This document shows positions 29,281 to 38,048 of a DNA stretch of 63,593 bases, piece after piece (the stretch's first letter is position 1; each line of letters begins with the position of its first letter). Source of the DNA: Caulobacter sp. (lineage in GTDB: Bacteria; Pseudomonadota; Alphaproteobacteria; Caulobacterales; Caulobacteraceae); assembly GCA_030683005.1 (NCBI GenBank), contig JAUXMY010000013.1:1-63593 (forward strand). The letters are read 5' to 3'. The notes beneath the pieces are model-generated. The model made no database searches and was not told the DNA's origin. It saw nothing but the letters and a program-made list of their open reading frames with translations. A program made the translations under genes and the position numbers.

Positions 29281-30234
29281 CTAGATCCTGCTCCACAGCG
29301 CCGGCCGCGCCGGGCCCTTGCGCCAGCGGTCCAGCGTCGCGCCACGCGCCGCCATTAGCCCCCCGCCCAGGGCCAGGCCGATCTTTTCGACCGTGCTGGT
29401 GGACACGCGCTCGTCCCAGGCCGCCGCGCCGCGCGCCACGACCTTGACGCCGATCTCGCGGTAGACGCCCAGCGCCGCCGCCACCGCCCAGGCCGAGCGG
29501 AAGGGCAGGCCGCGCAGACCCCAGCGGGCGGAGGCGTAGTAGGGTTCGGCGGCCTCGACCAGACGCCTGGCCAACGCGGCCACGGCGGCCCGGTGCTCCG
29601 GCGCGGCGATGGCGTCCTCAGGCACGCTCGCCTGCGCCAGCCAGTCGGCGGGCAGGTAGACGCGGCCGTTCTGCGCGTCCTCGACGATGTCGCGGGCGAT
29701 GTTGGTCAGCTGAAAGGCCAGGCCCAGGTCCTGCGCCCGGCGCAGGGTGGCGAGGTCGTCCGGCTTCACCCCCATGACGATGGCCATCATCGCCCCGACC
29801 ACCCCGGCCACATGCCAGCAATAGTCGAGCGTGTCCTCGATCGTCTCGTAGCGTCGACCGGCAACATCCATGGCGAAGCCGTCGATGAGCTCAATGGCGT
29901 ACGGCTCTGGAATCGCTCGCCTTCTGGCCACTTCGCGAAAGGCGGCGAAGGCCGGGTCGTCGGTGGGCTCTCCGGCCAGGGCGGCGCGGGTCTGGGCATA
30001 GAGACCCTCCAGCCGTCGCTGCACCTCGTCCGCCGACAGCAGCTCGCGCGCGTGGCCGAGGGTCTGGCCGTCGATGACGTCGTCGCAGTGCCGGCACCAG
30101 GCGTAGAGCATCTCCGCGTCGGCGCGGGTCTGCGGGGCGAACAGGGCCGCCGCCGCCGCGAAGCTCTGCGAGCCCTTCTGGATGGTCTCGCGGCTGGTCT
30201 GGACCAGGTCTTCCCCCGCCGGCGCCGATGTCAC
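29281..30234 (-). CDS. crtB: Phytoene synthase
   Basis: Condenses two geranylgeranyl diphosphates to phytoene, the first committed step. The 317-residue protein has the two Mg-binding aspartate motifs (CRHCDDVIDG and NIARDIVEDA) and the conserved NGRVYLPADWL. It starts GTG overlapping the crtI stop by four bases, third gene of the crtY-crtI-crtB operon. Confidence 0.95.
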   Translation of the reverse strand: MTSAPAGEDLVQTSRETIQKGSQSFAAAAALFAPQTRADAEMLYAWCRHCDDVIDGQTLGHARELLSADEVQRRLEGLYAQTRAALAGEPTDDPAFAAFREVARRRAIPEPYAIELIDGFAMDVAGRRYETIEDTLDYCWHVAGVVGAMMAIVMGVKPDDLATLRRAQDLGLAFQLTNIARDIVEDAQNGRVYLPADWLAQASVPEDAIAAPEHRAAVAALARRLVEAAEPYYASARWGLRGLPFRSAWAVAAALGVYREIGVKVVARGAAAWDERVSTSTVEKIGLALGGGLMAARGATLDRWRKGPARPALWSRI

Positions 30235-31718
30235 GGCAGGAGGTCCGGGATCATCAGGGCCGCCGTCGCCTTGGCCGAGCCAACGACCCCCGGAATGCCC
30301 GCGCCGGGATGGGTGCCGGCCCCCACGAAGTAGAGGTTGGGGATCTTGTCGTCGCGGTTGTGGGTGCGGAAGAAGGCGCTCTGGGTGAGGATCGGCTCCA
30401 GCGAGAAGGCCGCACCGTTCCAGGCGTTCAGCTCGGTGGTGAAGTCGTCCGGGGTGAAGATGCGGCAGGTGACAAGGTCGCGCGCCAGATTAGGGATGTA
30501 GCGATCCTCGAGGTATTTCAGGATCTTGTCGCGATAAGCTTCCCCTTCCGTCGACCAGTCGACGTCGGCGGTTTCCAGATTGGGCACGACCGACAGGACG
30601 TAGAAGGCGCTGCCCCCGGGCGGGGCCATGCCGGGGTCGGTGGCGCAGGGGTTGTGCAGGTAGAGGGAGAAATCCTCCGACAGCGTGTCCTTGTTGTAGA
30701 TGTCGCCGATCAGCTCGCGATAGCGCGGCCCGAAGCAGATCGTGTGGTGCCGGATGTCAGGGTGTTCGGCCTTGAGCCCGAAGTAGATGACGAACAGCGA
30801 CGGGCTCCAGCGTTTCTTCTCCAGCGCCTTGCTGGCCGCCTTGCCCCGGGGATCATCCACCAGCAACTCGCGGTAGGTGTGCATGATGTCGGCATTGGAG
30901 GCGACGGTGTCGAAGGCCTCGAATTCCCCGTCGTGTCGGATCACGCCGGTAACCCGACCGCCGGCCGTGGTGATCTTCGAGATCGGCGCGTTGAGCTCGA
31001 TCCTGCCGCCCAGCTCCTCGAACAGTTTGACCAGGCCCCGGATCAGGGCCCCGGTGCCGCCGCGCGGGAACCACACCCCGCCGCGCCGCTCCAGCGCATG
31101 GATCAGGGCGTAGATGGAGGAGGTGGCGAACGGGCTGCCGCCCACCAACAGGCTATGGAAAGACAGGGCCTGGCGGACGTGCTCGTCCTTCACATAGCTC
31201 GACACCTTGTCATAGACGCTGCGCCACGCCTGCAGCTTCATCAGGGCCGGAGCCGCGGCGATCATGCTGCCGAAGTCGAGGAAGGGGACGGCGCCCAGCT
31301 CCAGATAGCCCTTCTGGTAAAGCGCTTCCGAATAGGCGTGGAAGCGGCGGTAGCCCTCGACATCTGCCGGGTTGCGGGCGGCGATCTGCCGGTCCAGCTC
31401 GTCCTGGTCGTTGACGTAGTCAAAGACGTCGCCGTCTTCCCAGACCAGGCGGTAGAAGGGATTCACCGGCAGCAGCTCGACATAGTCCTCGATCTTGCGG
31501 TCGCTGAGGGTGAACAGCTCCTTGAGGCAGTCGGGGTCGGTGATGACGGTGGGGCCGGCGTCGAAGATGAAGCCCTCGTCCTCCCAGACGTAGGCCCGGC
31601 CCCCCGGTTTGTCGCGGCGCTCGAACACCGTGACCTCGAAGCCGGCCGACTGCAGGCGGATGGCCAGCGCCAGTCCGCCAAATCCGGATCCGATAACGGC
31701 CGCGCGCGGCTTGCTCAT
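30231..31718 (-). CDS. crtI: Phytoene desaturase (lycopene-forming)
   Basis: FAD enzyme of 495 residues introducing four double bonds to give lycopene. N-terminal dinucleotide fold AAVIGSGFGGLALAIRLQ, then ERRDKPGGRAYVWEDEGF and FDAGPTVITDP; C-terminal signature FVGAGTHPGAGIPGVVGSA. Coupled by four-base overlaps to crtY upstream and crtB downstream. Confidence 0.96.
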   Translation of the reverse strand: MSKPRAAVIGSGFGGLALAIRLQSAGFEVTVFERRDKPGGRAYVWEDEGFIFDAGPTVITDPDCLKELFTLSDRKIEDYVELLPVNPFYRLVWEDGDVFDYVNDQDELDRQIAARNPADVEGYRRFHAYSEALYQKGYLELGAVPFLDFGSMIAAAPALMKLQAWRSVYDKVSSYVKDEHVRQALSFHSLLVGGSPFATSSIYALIHALERRGGVWFPRGGTGALIRGLVKLFEELGGRIELNAPISKITTAGGRVTGVIRHDGEFEAFDTVASNADIMHTYRELLVDDPRGKAASKALEKKRWSPSLFVIYFGLKAEHPDIRHHTICFGPRYRELIGDIYNKDTLSEDFSLYLHNPCATDPGMAPPGGSAFYVLSVVPNLETADVDWSTEGEAYRDKILKYLEDRYIPNLARDLVTCRIFTPDDFTTELNAWNGAAFSLEPILTQSAFFRTHNRDDKIPNLYFVGAGTHPGAGIPGVVGSAKATAALMIPDLLP

Positions 31719-32896
31719 ACGTCTTTGCCCCTTGGGAAAACCGATCGCTCGGACAGCACGGCCATGGCCGCCGGTATCGGCACCGGCGGCTTGCCTATCA
31801 GGATGCGGGCCTTGTCGGCCAGCGTGATGCGGCCGGCGTAGAACCGCTCCACCAGGCCCTGTGAGAGACGATAGAACCGCTCCAGCACGACATAGCGGCG
31901 GCCGGGCCGCGCGGCCTTGAACAGCATGCGGTTCAGCAGCCGGTAGTAGGCCCGCTCATGCCAGCGCTGCTTCGAGCGCCCCTCGACGCAGGCCCGCACC
32001 GTGGCGCTGGTCAGCGCGGGCAGGGCGGCGATCTCGTCGGCCAGGCGGGCTGCGTCAGGCAGGCTGTAGCCGGTGATCGGCTGGAACAGGGCGGCGCGCA
32101 GGCCCACCTGCGGCAGGCGGGTCTCGCGCCAGTGGGCCGCGATGTCGCCGGCGAGGGCGATGGGCAGGATGCCGTTCTCCTCCCGCACGACCCTGGCGAT
32201 GGTCCAGCCCTGCGAGGCCGCGTAGGCGGCGATGTCAACGCGCAGCGCCTCGCGATCGAGGTCCGCGCCGTCGCTGTAGCGGGTGTCCTCGATCAGCAGC
32301 CGCGTCGGCGAGAAGGGCAGGCTGTAGAGGAAGCGGTAGCCGTCCAGCTGATCGACGGTGGCGTCCATGACGATGGGCCGGGCCAGGCCGTGCGGCGCGG
32401 TCAGCTCGACCTCCAGCCCGACGAACTTCTGCCAGCCGAGCGCCAGGGCCGGACTGGACCTGGGGCCGCGACCGTCGATGACGCAGTCGGCCTCGATCAC
32501 CCGGCCATCGGCCAGGGTCACGCGGGCTTCATCAAGGTCGGCGACATCGACGCCGGTCCAGCAGTCTTCCCCCATCGCTGCTGCAACCACCTCGTGGAAC
32601 CGGTCCGACGTGATGGCCAGATAGGGCGTGGAGAGGGTGCGGCAATGGCCCGGAAAGCGGACTTCGTAGCCGTCCCAGCTATGCACGATCAGGGGCGTCA
32701 GCCAGGCGCCGATGGCGGCGCTGACGTCGGTGGCGAAATGGCTCCAGGTGTGATGGCCGCCGAGCGTCGGCCCGCGTTCGAGGATCAGCACCTTCAGGTC
32801 GGGCTTGAGGGCTTTCAGCCGCAGGGCGATCAGCCCGTTGGCCAGCCCCCCGCCCACGAGCACGACGTCGGCGCTGTTGGGGCGGGAGGAGGCCAT
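31715..32896 (-). CDS. crtY: Lycopene beta-cyclase
   Basis: Cyclises both ends of lycopene to beta-carotene. The 393-residue flavoprotein of the bacterial CrtY type opens with DVVLVGGGLANGLIALRL and has the HTWSHF string after the first strand-helix unit. First gene of the minus-strand crtY-crtI-crtB operon. With crtZ the predicted end product of the cluster is zeaxanthin; a ketolase (crtW) and 2-hydroxylase (crtG) are not present here. Confidence 0.94.
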   Translation of the reverse strand: MASSRPNSADVVLVGGGLANGLIALRLKALKPDLKVLILERGPTLGGHHTWSHFATDVSAAIGAWLTPLIVHSWDGYEVRFPGHCRTLSTPYLAITSDRFHEVVAAAMGEDCWTGVDVADLDEARVTLADGRVIEADCVIDGRGPRSSPALALGWQKFVGLEVELTAPHGLARPIVMDATVDQLDGYRFLYSLPFSPTRLLIEDTRYSDGADLDREALRVDIAAYAASQGWTIARVVREENGILPIALAGDIAAHWRETRLPQVGLRAALFQPITGYSLPDAARLADEIAALPALTSATVRACVEGRSKQRWHERAYYRLLNRMLFKAARPGRRYVVLERFYRLSQGLVERFYAGRITLADKARILIGKPPVPIPAAMAVLSERSVFPRGKDV

Positions 32897-32995
32897 GTCC
32901 TTCGCATAGCACGCCCGGACGGGAAGGCTAGGCGGCGGTTGGCTCTTCGAAAGCCTCCTCCTCGATGGAGGAGGGGGAAGCGGGGCTTTGGATTG

Positions 32996-33430
32996 TCAGC
33001 CAGACCGCACTCTCGCCCTCGGCTTCCGCGCCGGGCCCTTCGTCTGCCGGCCGCGCTTGCTCTTCTCCGCATGCAGCGCGTGCGCGTCCTTCTCGACCTT
33101 CTTGAGGATCGCCTGCAGTTCCTCGTCGGTCAGGTGTTCGATGCCGATGAAGCTGTTGTCGGCGTCGCTCATCCTGATCAGTTCATCGAGCTTGGCCTGC
33201 AGGGCGGCGTTGTCGCGATTCTGGGTGTTCTGGATCAGGAACACCATCAGGAAGGTGACGATGGTGGTGGAGGTGTTGATCACCAGCTGCCAGGTGTCGG
33301 AAAAGCCGGCGACCGGGCCGCTCGCCGCCCAGATCACCACCAGCGAAATGCAGGCGACGAAGGCGACGGGCTTGCCGGTGAACTTCGCCGTGGCGTTGGC
33401 GAAACGGGTGAAGGCGAGGCTGAGTCCCAT
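32996..33430 (-). CDS. Low-affinity iron permease family protein
   Basis: Protein of 144 residues with two membrane helices (KPVAFVACISLVVIWAASGP and LVINTSTTIVTFLMVFLIQN) and a soluble helical tail (IGIEHLTDEELQAIL), the typical small bacterial relative of fungal Fet4. Iron transport itself is unproven for such short members. The tail is very basic (KRGRQTKGPARKPRARVRSG). The start at 33430 has AGGAG 10 bases upstream. Confidence 0.8.
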   Translation of the reverse strand: MGLSLAFTRFANATAKFTGKPVAFVACISLVVIWAASGPVAGFSDTWQLVINTSTTIVTFLMVFLIQNTQNRDNAALQAKLDELIRMSDADNSFIGIEHLTDEELQAILKKVEKDAHALHAEKSKRGRQTKGPARKPRARVRSG

Positions 33431-33515
33431 GAACAAGAGGCTCCTGACAGGCTGGCTCCGATTGCGCGGCGGCGAGTGAACGGGTAGGGCGGGCTCCTGT
33501 TCCGGAGGAGACGGC

Positions 33516-34412
33516 ATGGCCCAGGCGACCATCATCGACGGCAAGCTTTTCGCGGCCAATCTGCGTGAGCGGATCGCGGTCGAGGTCGCCGATCTGAAGG
33601 CCGCGCACGGCGTCACGCCGGGCCTGGCGGTGGTGCTGGTCGGCGAGGATCCGGCCAGCCAGACCTATGTCCGCAACAAGGGCGTCCAGACGCTCGAGGC
33701 CGGCATGCACTCCGAAACGCACCGCCTGCCCGCCGACACCGCCGAGGCGGATCTCTTCGCGCTGCTCGACCGGCTGAACGCCGACCCGGCGATCCACGGC
33801 ATCCTCGTGCAGTTCCCGGTGCCCGAGCACCTCAGCCAGGACCGCATCGTCGCCCGCATCTCGCCGGACAAGGACGTCGACGGCCTGACTGTGACCAACG
33901 CCGGCCGCCTGGCCAGCGGCCTGCCGGCCCTGACGTCCTGCACCCCGGTGGGCTGCATGATGCTGCTGCGGGACGTTCTGGGCGACCTGCGCGGCAAGCG
34001 GGCGGTGGTCATCGGGCGCTCCAACCTCATGGGCAAGCCGATGGCCCAGCTGCTGCTGGCCGCCGACTGCACGGTGACCATCGCCCATAGCCGCACCGTC
34101 GACCTGCCGGCCGTCTGCCGCGAGGCCGACATCCTCGTCGCCGCCGTCGGACGGGCCGAGATGGTGCGCGGCGACTGGATCAAGCCGGGCGCGGCGGTGA
34201 TCGACGTTGGCATCACCCGCCTGCCGTCGCTGGACCCGGTCCGCGCCGCGGAGGGCAAGACGCGGCTGGTCGGCGACGTCGCCTTCAAGGAGGCCGTCGA
34301 GGTCGCCGGCTGGATCACGCCGGTGCCGGGCGGCGTCGGGCCGATGACCATCGCCTGCCTGCTGCAGAACACGCTGACGGCGGCGAAGCGGATCCACGGG
34401 GTCGAGGGGTAG
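33516..34412 (+). CDS. folD: Methylenetetrahydrofolate dehydrogenase/cyclohydrolase
   Basis: Bifunctional enzyme of 298 residues interconverting 5,10-methylene-, methenyl- and 10-formyl-tetrahydrofolate. Motifs: [17 protein letters not shown] with the catalytic Tyr and Lys, [14 protein letters not shown] loop [14 protein letters not shown] and the C-terminal [10 protein letters not shown]. The ATG at 33516 has GGAGG about 6 bases upstream. Followed closely by a cytochrome gene with a repeat-derived start. Confidence 0.96.
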   Translation: MAQATIIDGKLFAANLRERIAVEVADLKAAHGVTPGLAVVLVGEDPASQTYVRNKGVQTLEAGMHSETHRLPADTAEADLFALLDRLNADPAIHGILVQFPVPEHLSQDRIVARISPDKDVDGLTVTNAGRLASGLPALTSCTPVGCMMLLRDVLGDLRGKRAVVIGRSNLMGKPMAQLLLAADCTVTIAHSRTVDLPAVCREADILVAAVGRAEMVRGDWIKPGAAVIDVGITRLPSLDPVRAAEGKTRLVGDVAFKEAVEVAGWITPVPGGVGPMTIACLLQNTLTAAKRIHGVEG

Positions 34413-34417
34413 GGGGT

Positions 34418-34897
34418 ATGGGCTGGCACGACGTTCGTGCGTCCTTCGCGACGCGCTTCGCGCTCCTCAGGATGACGAAGACTGTGGATTGCAGCAAAGC
34501 TCGTCATGGTGAGGAGCGGCCCTCGGGCCGCGTCGCGAACCACGCAAGGCATGTCGGCGCCCTGGCCGCCGCGCTGGTCGTCACGGCCTGCAGTCCGCCG
34601 CCGGCCGCCCTGACGCCGGAACAGGTCATGGCCCTGGCGCCCGCCGACACGCGGCTGGCCGGGCTCTACGAGACCTCCTGCAAGGCCTGCCACGCCATGC
34701 CGGGCAACCTGGCCCCGCAGGTCCATGACCGGGCCGCCTGGGACCCGCGCTGGAAGCAGGGCGAGCAGGTGATGCTCGACCACACGATCCAGGGGTTCAA
34801 CGCCATGCCGGCCGGCGGCCAGTGCGCGTCTTGCACGTCGGACGATTTCAAGGCCCTGATACGATTCATGGCGGGGCGCGAAGACTCCGCGAACTAG
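34418..34897 (+). CDS. Cytochrome c (c5-like) lipoprotein with repeat-derived N-terminus
   Basis: Single-heme c-type cytochrome: heme motif CKACH (C88, C91, His92), a methionine ligand probably in NAMPAGGQCASC, whose second CxxC resembles the disulfide of cytochrome c5. A lipoprotein-like signal (LAAALVVTAC, Cys58) precedes the mature part. Residues 7-44 are encoded by an R1 palindromic repeat, so the first 40 residues look like an accidental extension. The start at 34418 has GAGGGG upstream; no good start exists nearer the signal. Its 3' neighbour is a Tat-type FAD oxidase, which may hand electrons to it. Confidence 0.75.
   Translation: MGWHDVRASFATRFALLRMTKTVDCSKARHGEERPSGRVANHARHVGALAAALVVTACSPPPAALTPEQVMALAPADTRLAGLYETSCKACHAMPGNLAPQVHDRAAWDPRWKQGEQVMLDHTIQGFNAMPAGGQCASCTSDDFKALIRFMAGREDSAN
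34438..34549. repeat. Palindromic repeat family R1, copy 3 (inside cytochrome gene 5' end)
   Basis: Same arms as the copy at 18430: GCGTCCTTCGCGACGCG ... GCTCCTCAGGATGACGA and TCGTCATGGTGAGGAGC ... GTCGCGAACCACGCAAGG. Here it lies at the 5' end of a reading frame instead of the 3' end. Confidence 0.8.
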
Positions 34898-34910
34898 CGG
34901 GGGACTTGCG

Positions 34911-36311
34911 ATGATTTCCAGGCGCACAGCGCTGATCGCCGGCGGCGCCGGCGTGGCCGTGGTCGGCGGCGGGGCAGGGGCCATCGCCGTGGCCAACCGC
35001 GAGAAGCCCGAGCCGCCGTCGCCGCCGTCGACCAGGGACGGCAAGGTCCTGTGGCGCAACTGGTCGGGCATCCAGCACAGCTATCCGGCCCAGCGGCTGG
35101 CGCCGAAGGATGAGGGCGAACTGGCCGCCGCCATCAAGGCCGCGCCCGCGCCGGTGCGCGTCGTCGGCTCCGGCCACAGCTTCACCGGCCTGATCCCCAC
35201 CGACGGGACCCTGGTCACCCTGGACGGGATGAGCGGCATCACCGGCTGGGACGGCGACAAGGCGCAGGTGATGGCCGGCACGCGGCTGGGCGCGCTCGGC
35301 CCCGCGCTGGCCGAGAAGGGCCGGGCGATGGCCAACCTGCCCGACATCAACAAGCAGTCGCTGGGCGGCGCGCTGGGCACCGCCACCCATGGCACCGGCC
35401 GCACGCTGAAGGCCGTGCACGGCGACGTCACCGCCCTGACGCTGGTCACGGCCGAGGGCAAGGTGATCGAGGCCGACGCCCGCCGGCGTCCCGACGTGCT
35501 GGCCGCCGCGCAGGTGTCGCTGGGCGCCCTCGGCGTCATCACCCGCGCCACCCTGAACACCACGATCAACCGCCGACTGAAGCGTCAGGTCTGGGTCGAG
35601 CCGCTGGAGGAGTCGCTGGCGAAGGCGGAGGAACGGTGGGCCAGGCACCGCAACTTCGAGTTCTACGCCGTGCCGTTCACCGGCCTGGCCGCCAACATCA
35701 CCCACGACGAGACCGACGAAGCGGCCACGGTGCGGACGCCCAGCCAGGACGACGCCTTCCTCGAGGTGCTGCGCAGCCTGCGCAACCTGCTCGGCTTCTC
35801 CACCGGCATGCGCAAGGCGGCGGCGAAGGCGCTGCTGGGGAGCGTCGAGCCGGAGACGGCCGTCGACGAGGGCTGGAAGCTGCTGTCGACCGAACGGCCG
35901 GTGCGGTTCAACGAGATGGAATACCACCTGCCCGCCGAGGTGCACCTGAAGGTCCTGGCCGAGGTGGTGGCGCTGATCGAGAAGGAACGGCCGGACGTCT
36001 TCTTCCCCATCGAGGCGCGCCGCGTCGCGCCGGACGACGCGTGGCTCTCGCCCTTCCAGGGCGGCGAGCGCGGCTCCATCGCCGTCCACGCCCACTACAA
36101 GGACGACTACAGGCTGCTGTTCGAGCTGGTCGAGCCGGTGTTCCTGCGCAACGGCGGCCGCCCGCACTGGGGCAAGCTCCACAGCCTCAAGGCCCCGCAG
36201 CTGGCGGCGCTGTATCCGCGCTGGGGGGAGTTCCTGGAGGTGCGGCGCGAGCTCGATCCGGACGGGCGGCTGCTCAACCCGTACCTGAAGGCGCTGTTCG
36301 GGGTGGGGTAG
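34911..36311 (+). CDS. FAD-linked D-arabinono-1,4-lactone oxidase-like protein
   Basis: Aldonolactone oxidase/dehydrogenase family protein of 466 residues. The start carries a Tat-like signal, MISRRTALIAGGAGVAVVGG. The FAD domain has GSGHSFTGLIPTDG, with His89 as the residue that usually holds FAD covalently, and NKQSLGGALGTATHGTG. The C-terminal PHWGKLHSL resembles the HWxK motif of the family. Periplasmic oxidation of a sugar lactone or alditol with transfer of electrons to the adjacent cytochrome is a plausible pathway, not proven. Confidence 0.85.
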   Translation: MISRRTALIAGGAGVAVVGGGAGAIAVANREKPEPPSPPSTRDGKVLWRNWSGIQHSYPAQRLAPKDEGELAAAIKAAPAPVRVVGSGHSFTGLIPTDGTLVTLDGMSGITGWDGDKAQVMAGTRLGALGPALAEKGRAMANLPDINKQSLGGALGTATHGTGRTLKAVHGDVTALTLVTAEGKVIEADARRRPDVLAAAQVSLGALGVITRATLNTTINRRLKRQVWVEPLEESLAKAEERWARHRNFEFYAVPFTGLAANITHDETDEAATVRTPSQDDAFLEVLRSLRNLLGFSTGMRKAAAKALLGSVEPETAVDEGWKLLSTERPVRFNEMEYHLPAEVHLKVLAEVVALIEKERPDVFFPIEARRVAPDDAWLSPFQGGERGSIAVHAHYKDDYRLLFELVEPVFLRNGGRPHWGKLHSLKAPQLAALYPRWGEFLEVRRELDPDGRLLNPYLKALFGVG

Positions 36312-36410
36312 GGCGACGGGTGAACGGTCCCGCTCCAGGGACGCGGGCTGGGCGAGTGTCTGGACCGGGTCGAAAGCGGACTGAATTATCTCCCCACTCC
36401 CGTTTCCCCG

Positions 36411-36480
36411 GCGAAGGCCGGGGGCCATGCGGGCAAGGGTTCAGCGCGGTTCATGGATCCCGGCCTGCGCCGGGAAAACG
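36411..36480. repeat. Palindromic repeat family R2, copy 2
   Basis: Arms CGTTTCCCCGGCGAAGGCCG (continuing GGGGCCATG) and CATGGATCCCGGCCTGCGCC (continuing GGGAAAACG). Lies between convergent lactone oxidase and lipoprotein genes. Confidence 0.7.
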
Positions 36481-36492
36481 AAGGAAAAAGGC

Positions 36493-37113
36493 CTAACCCC
36501 CGCTCGTACCCGCCGCGTTCACCCAGCCTACGACCTCGCCCAGCACCTGGCTCACAGCCTGGTCGTACGCCGGCACGATGGCGCTGACGCGGTTGTCGGC
36601 GGCGCGGATCCTGGCGGTGAAAGTCCGGTCGCCGACCAGACCGCGATCATCCGACCTCGTGATCACGCCCCTGACCGAGACCAGGACCAGCGGCGCCGCC
36701 TTGGGCCCCTGGTCGTAGACGGCCTCGAAGGCGTGGACATCGAGCTTGAGCGTGTAGTCGGCCTTGACCACGTCGCCGCGGACGATCAGCCGCGCGCGGC
36801 CGCCGCCCTGGAACGCCTGGGCGGTCAGTTCGTCGAACATCACGGCCGCCGGCGAGACCCAGCGTGCGCCGGCGATGTAGGCGGCCTCGCCCCCCGGGTT
36901 GACGGTCAGGATGCGATCGCCGGCCGCGGCGCGGGGAAAGCCCGTGCTCAGGCGCAGCACGCCGAACACCGGTCCGGCGGGCATGGCCTGCGGCGTGACG
37001 CTGGTCTGCAGCCGGTACAGCTGCGCCGGCTCGGCCTTGGGGAACAGGCTGATGCAGCCGGACAGACCGACGGCGGCGATCGCCAGGGCGGCGAGGGCGA
37101 GACGGCGGGTCAC
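36493..37113 (-). CDS. ABC-type transport auxiliary lipoprotein (PqiC-like)
   Basis: Lipoprotein of 206 residues with lipobox LSGC (Cys20) after signal MTRRLALAALAIAAVGLSGC. The body fits the ABC-type transport auxiliary lipoprotein family (YmbA/PqiC-like): GPVFGVLRLSTGFPRAA, then WVSPAAVMFDELTAQAF. Fourth gene of an MCE lipid-transport operon, overlapping the MCE gene by four bases; it likely sits on the outer membrane and receives lipid from the MCE ring. Confidence 0.85.
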   Translation of the reverse strand: MTRRLALAALAIAAVGLSGCISLFPKAEPAQLYRLQTSVTPQAMPAGPVFGVLRLSTGFPRAAAGDRILTVNPGGEAAYIAGARWVSPAAVMFDELTAQAFQGGGRARLIVRGDVVKADYTLKLDVHAFEAVYDQGPKAAPLVLVSVRGVITRSDDRGLVGDRTFTARIRAADNRVSAIVPAYDQAVSQVLGEVVGWVNAAGTSGG

Positions 37114-38048
37114 GGGCGAACCTCCACTTCCTTGGCAGGTGACTTGCTGATGACCCCTTGCGGGTTGGCTTCGACCTCGCCCACCAGCCGGTCCAGCGAC
37201 TCGGCGGCGGACTGCAAGGTCGTGACGGCCCGCGTCAGCTGCGGCAGGCCGGTGGTGGCGAAGTCGGTCGTGGGACCTTCCAGCCGGGTGATCATGGCGC
37301 GGGCGTCGCTGGTCGCGGCCTTGAGCTCCTCGGCCGCGTCGGCCAGCTCGGCGAGCGTGCGTTTGCCGTCGGTCTCCACCAGGCCCCTCGTCGAGCGGGT
37401 GAGCTCGCTGATCTCTATCGCCGCGGCGTCGATGTTCTGCAGCGCCTTCTGGGCGTCGGCGATAATGGCCTTGCGCTCCCGCGCCTCGGCCGTGATGGCC
37501 TGGACGTCGCTCAGCGCGGCGCCGAGAGTCTTCACGTTCTCGTCCGAGAGCACTTTGTTGACCCGGTCCAGCGCCTCGATCGTTCGGGTCAGAACCGTGC
37601 CGCCGCCCTGCAGCAGGTCGGAAAGGGCGCTGTTCTGGCTCCGGATGACCGGGATTTCGCCGTCCGGCACGGTGTCCTTCAGCAGGCGCTTGGCGGACGT
37701 GCCGGCGGTGATCTGGACGTAGTTCACGCCGGTGATCCCCTGGGGCTCGAGGGTCGCCGAGGAATCCTCGCGGATCGGCACGTCGGAGGTCACCCGGATG
37801 CGGGCGATGACGCGGTTGGGATCGCGCCGGTCCAGCTCCAGCTTGGTCACCTCGCCGACCTTGATGCCGTTGAAGTGGACCTCGCCCCCTTCGGACAGGC
37901 CGCGCACCGGCCCGAAGAACAGGATGTCGTAGACATCATAGTCCCGGTTGACCGCGAAGCGCGCCAGCCAGACGCCGAACACGATCGCCCCGATGAAGAG
38001 CAGGATCGAGGCGATGCCGACCAGGGCGTAGTTGGCGTTTCTTTCCAT
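37110..38048 (-). CDS. MCE family (MlaD-like) lipid-binding protein
   Basis: Periplasmic MCE protein of 312 residues with one N-terminal membrane anchor (ALVGIASILLFIGAIVFGVWL) and the MCE domain FFGPVRGLSEGGEVHFNGIK, VGEVTKLELDR and TLEPQGITGVNYVQITAGT. The C-terminal 180 residues are helical and probably coiled (ALSDVQAITAEARERKAIIA), longer than E. coli MlaD. Genes for the ATPase, permease and auxiliary lipoprotein flank it with 3-4 base overlaps. Confidence 0.9.
   Translation of the reverse strand: MERNANYALVGIASILLFIGAIVFGVWLARFAVNRDYDVYDILFFGPVRGLSEGGEVHFNGIKVGEVTKLELDRRDPNRVIARIRVTSDVPIREDSSATLEPQGITGVNYVQITAGTSAKRLLKDTVPDGEIPVIRSQNSALSDLLQGGGTVLTRTIEALDRVNKVLSDENVKTLGAALSDVQAITAEARERKAIIADAQKALQNIDAAAIEISELTRSTRGLVETDGKRTLAELADAAEELKAATSDARAMITRLEGPTTDFATTGLPQLTRAVTTLQSAAESLDRLVGEVEANPQGVISKSPAKEVEVRP

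Noticed and set aside
30228..31841. 537-codon frame antisense to crtI
   Set aside because: No domain, overlaps a complete desaturase.
32203..32896. Additional oxidoreductase in the crtY region on the plus strand
   Set aside because: The plus-strand frames there are shadows; crtY is complete in one frame.
34866..36428. 520-codon frame antisense to the lactone oxidase
   Set aside because: No domain and full overlap with the oxidase gene.
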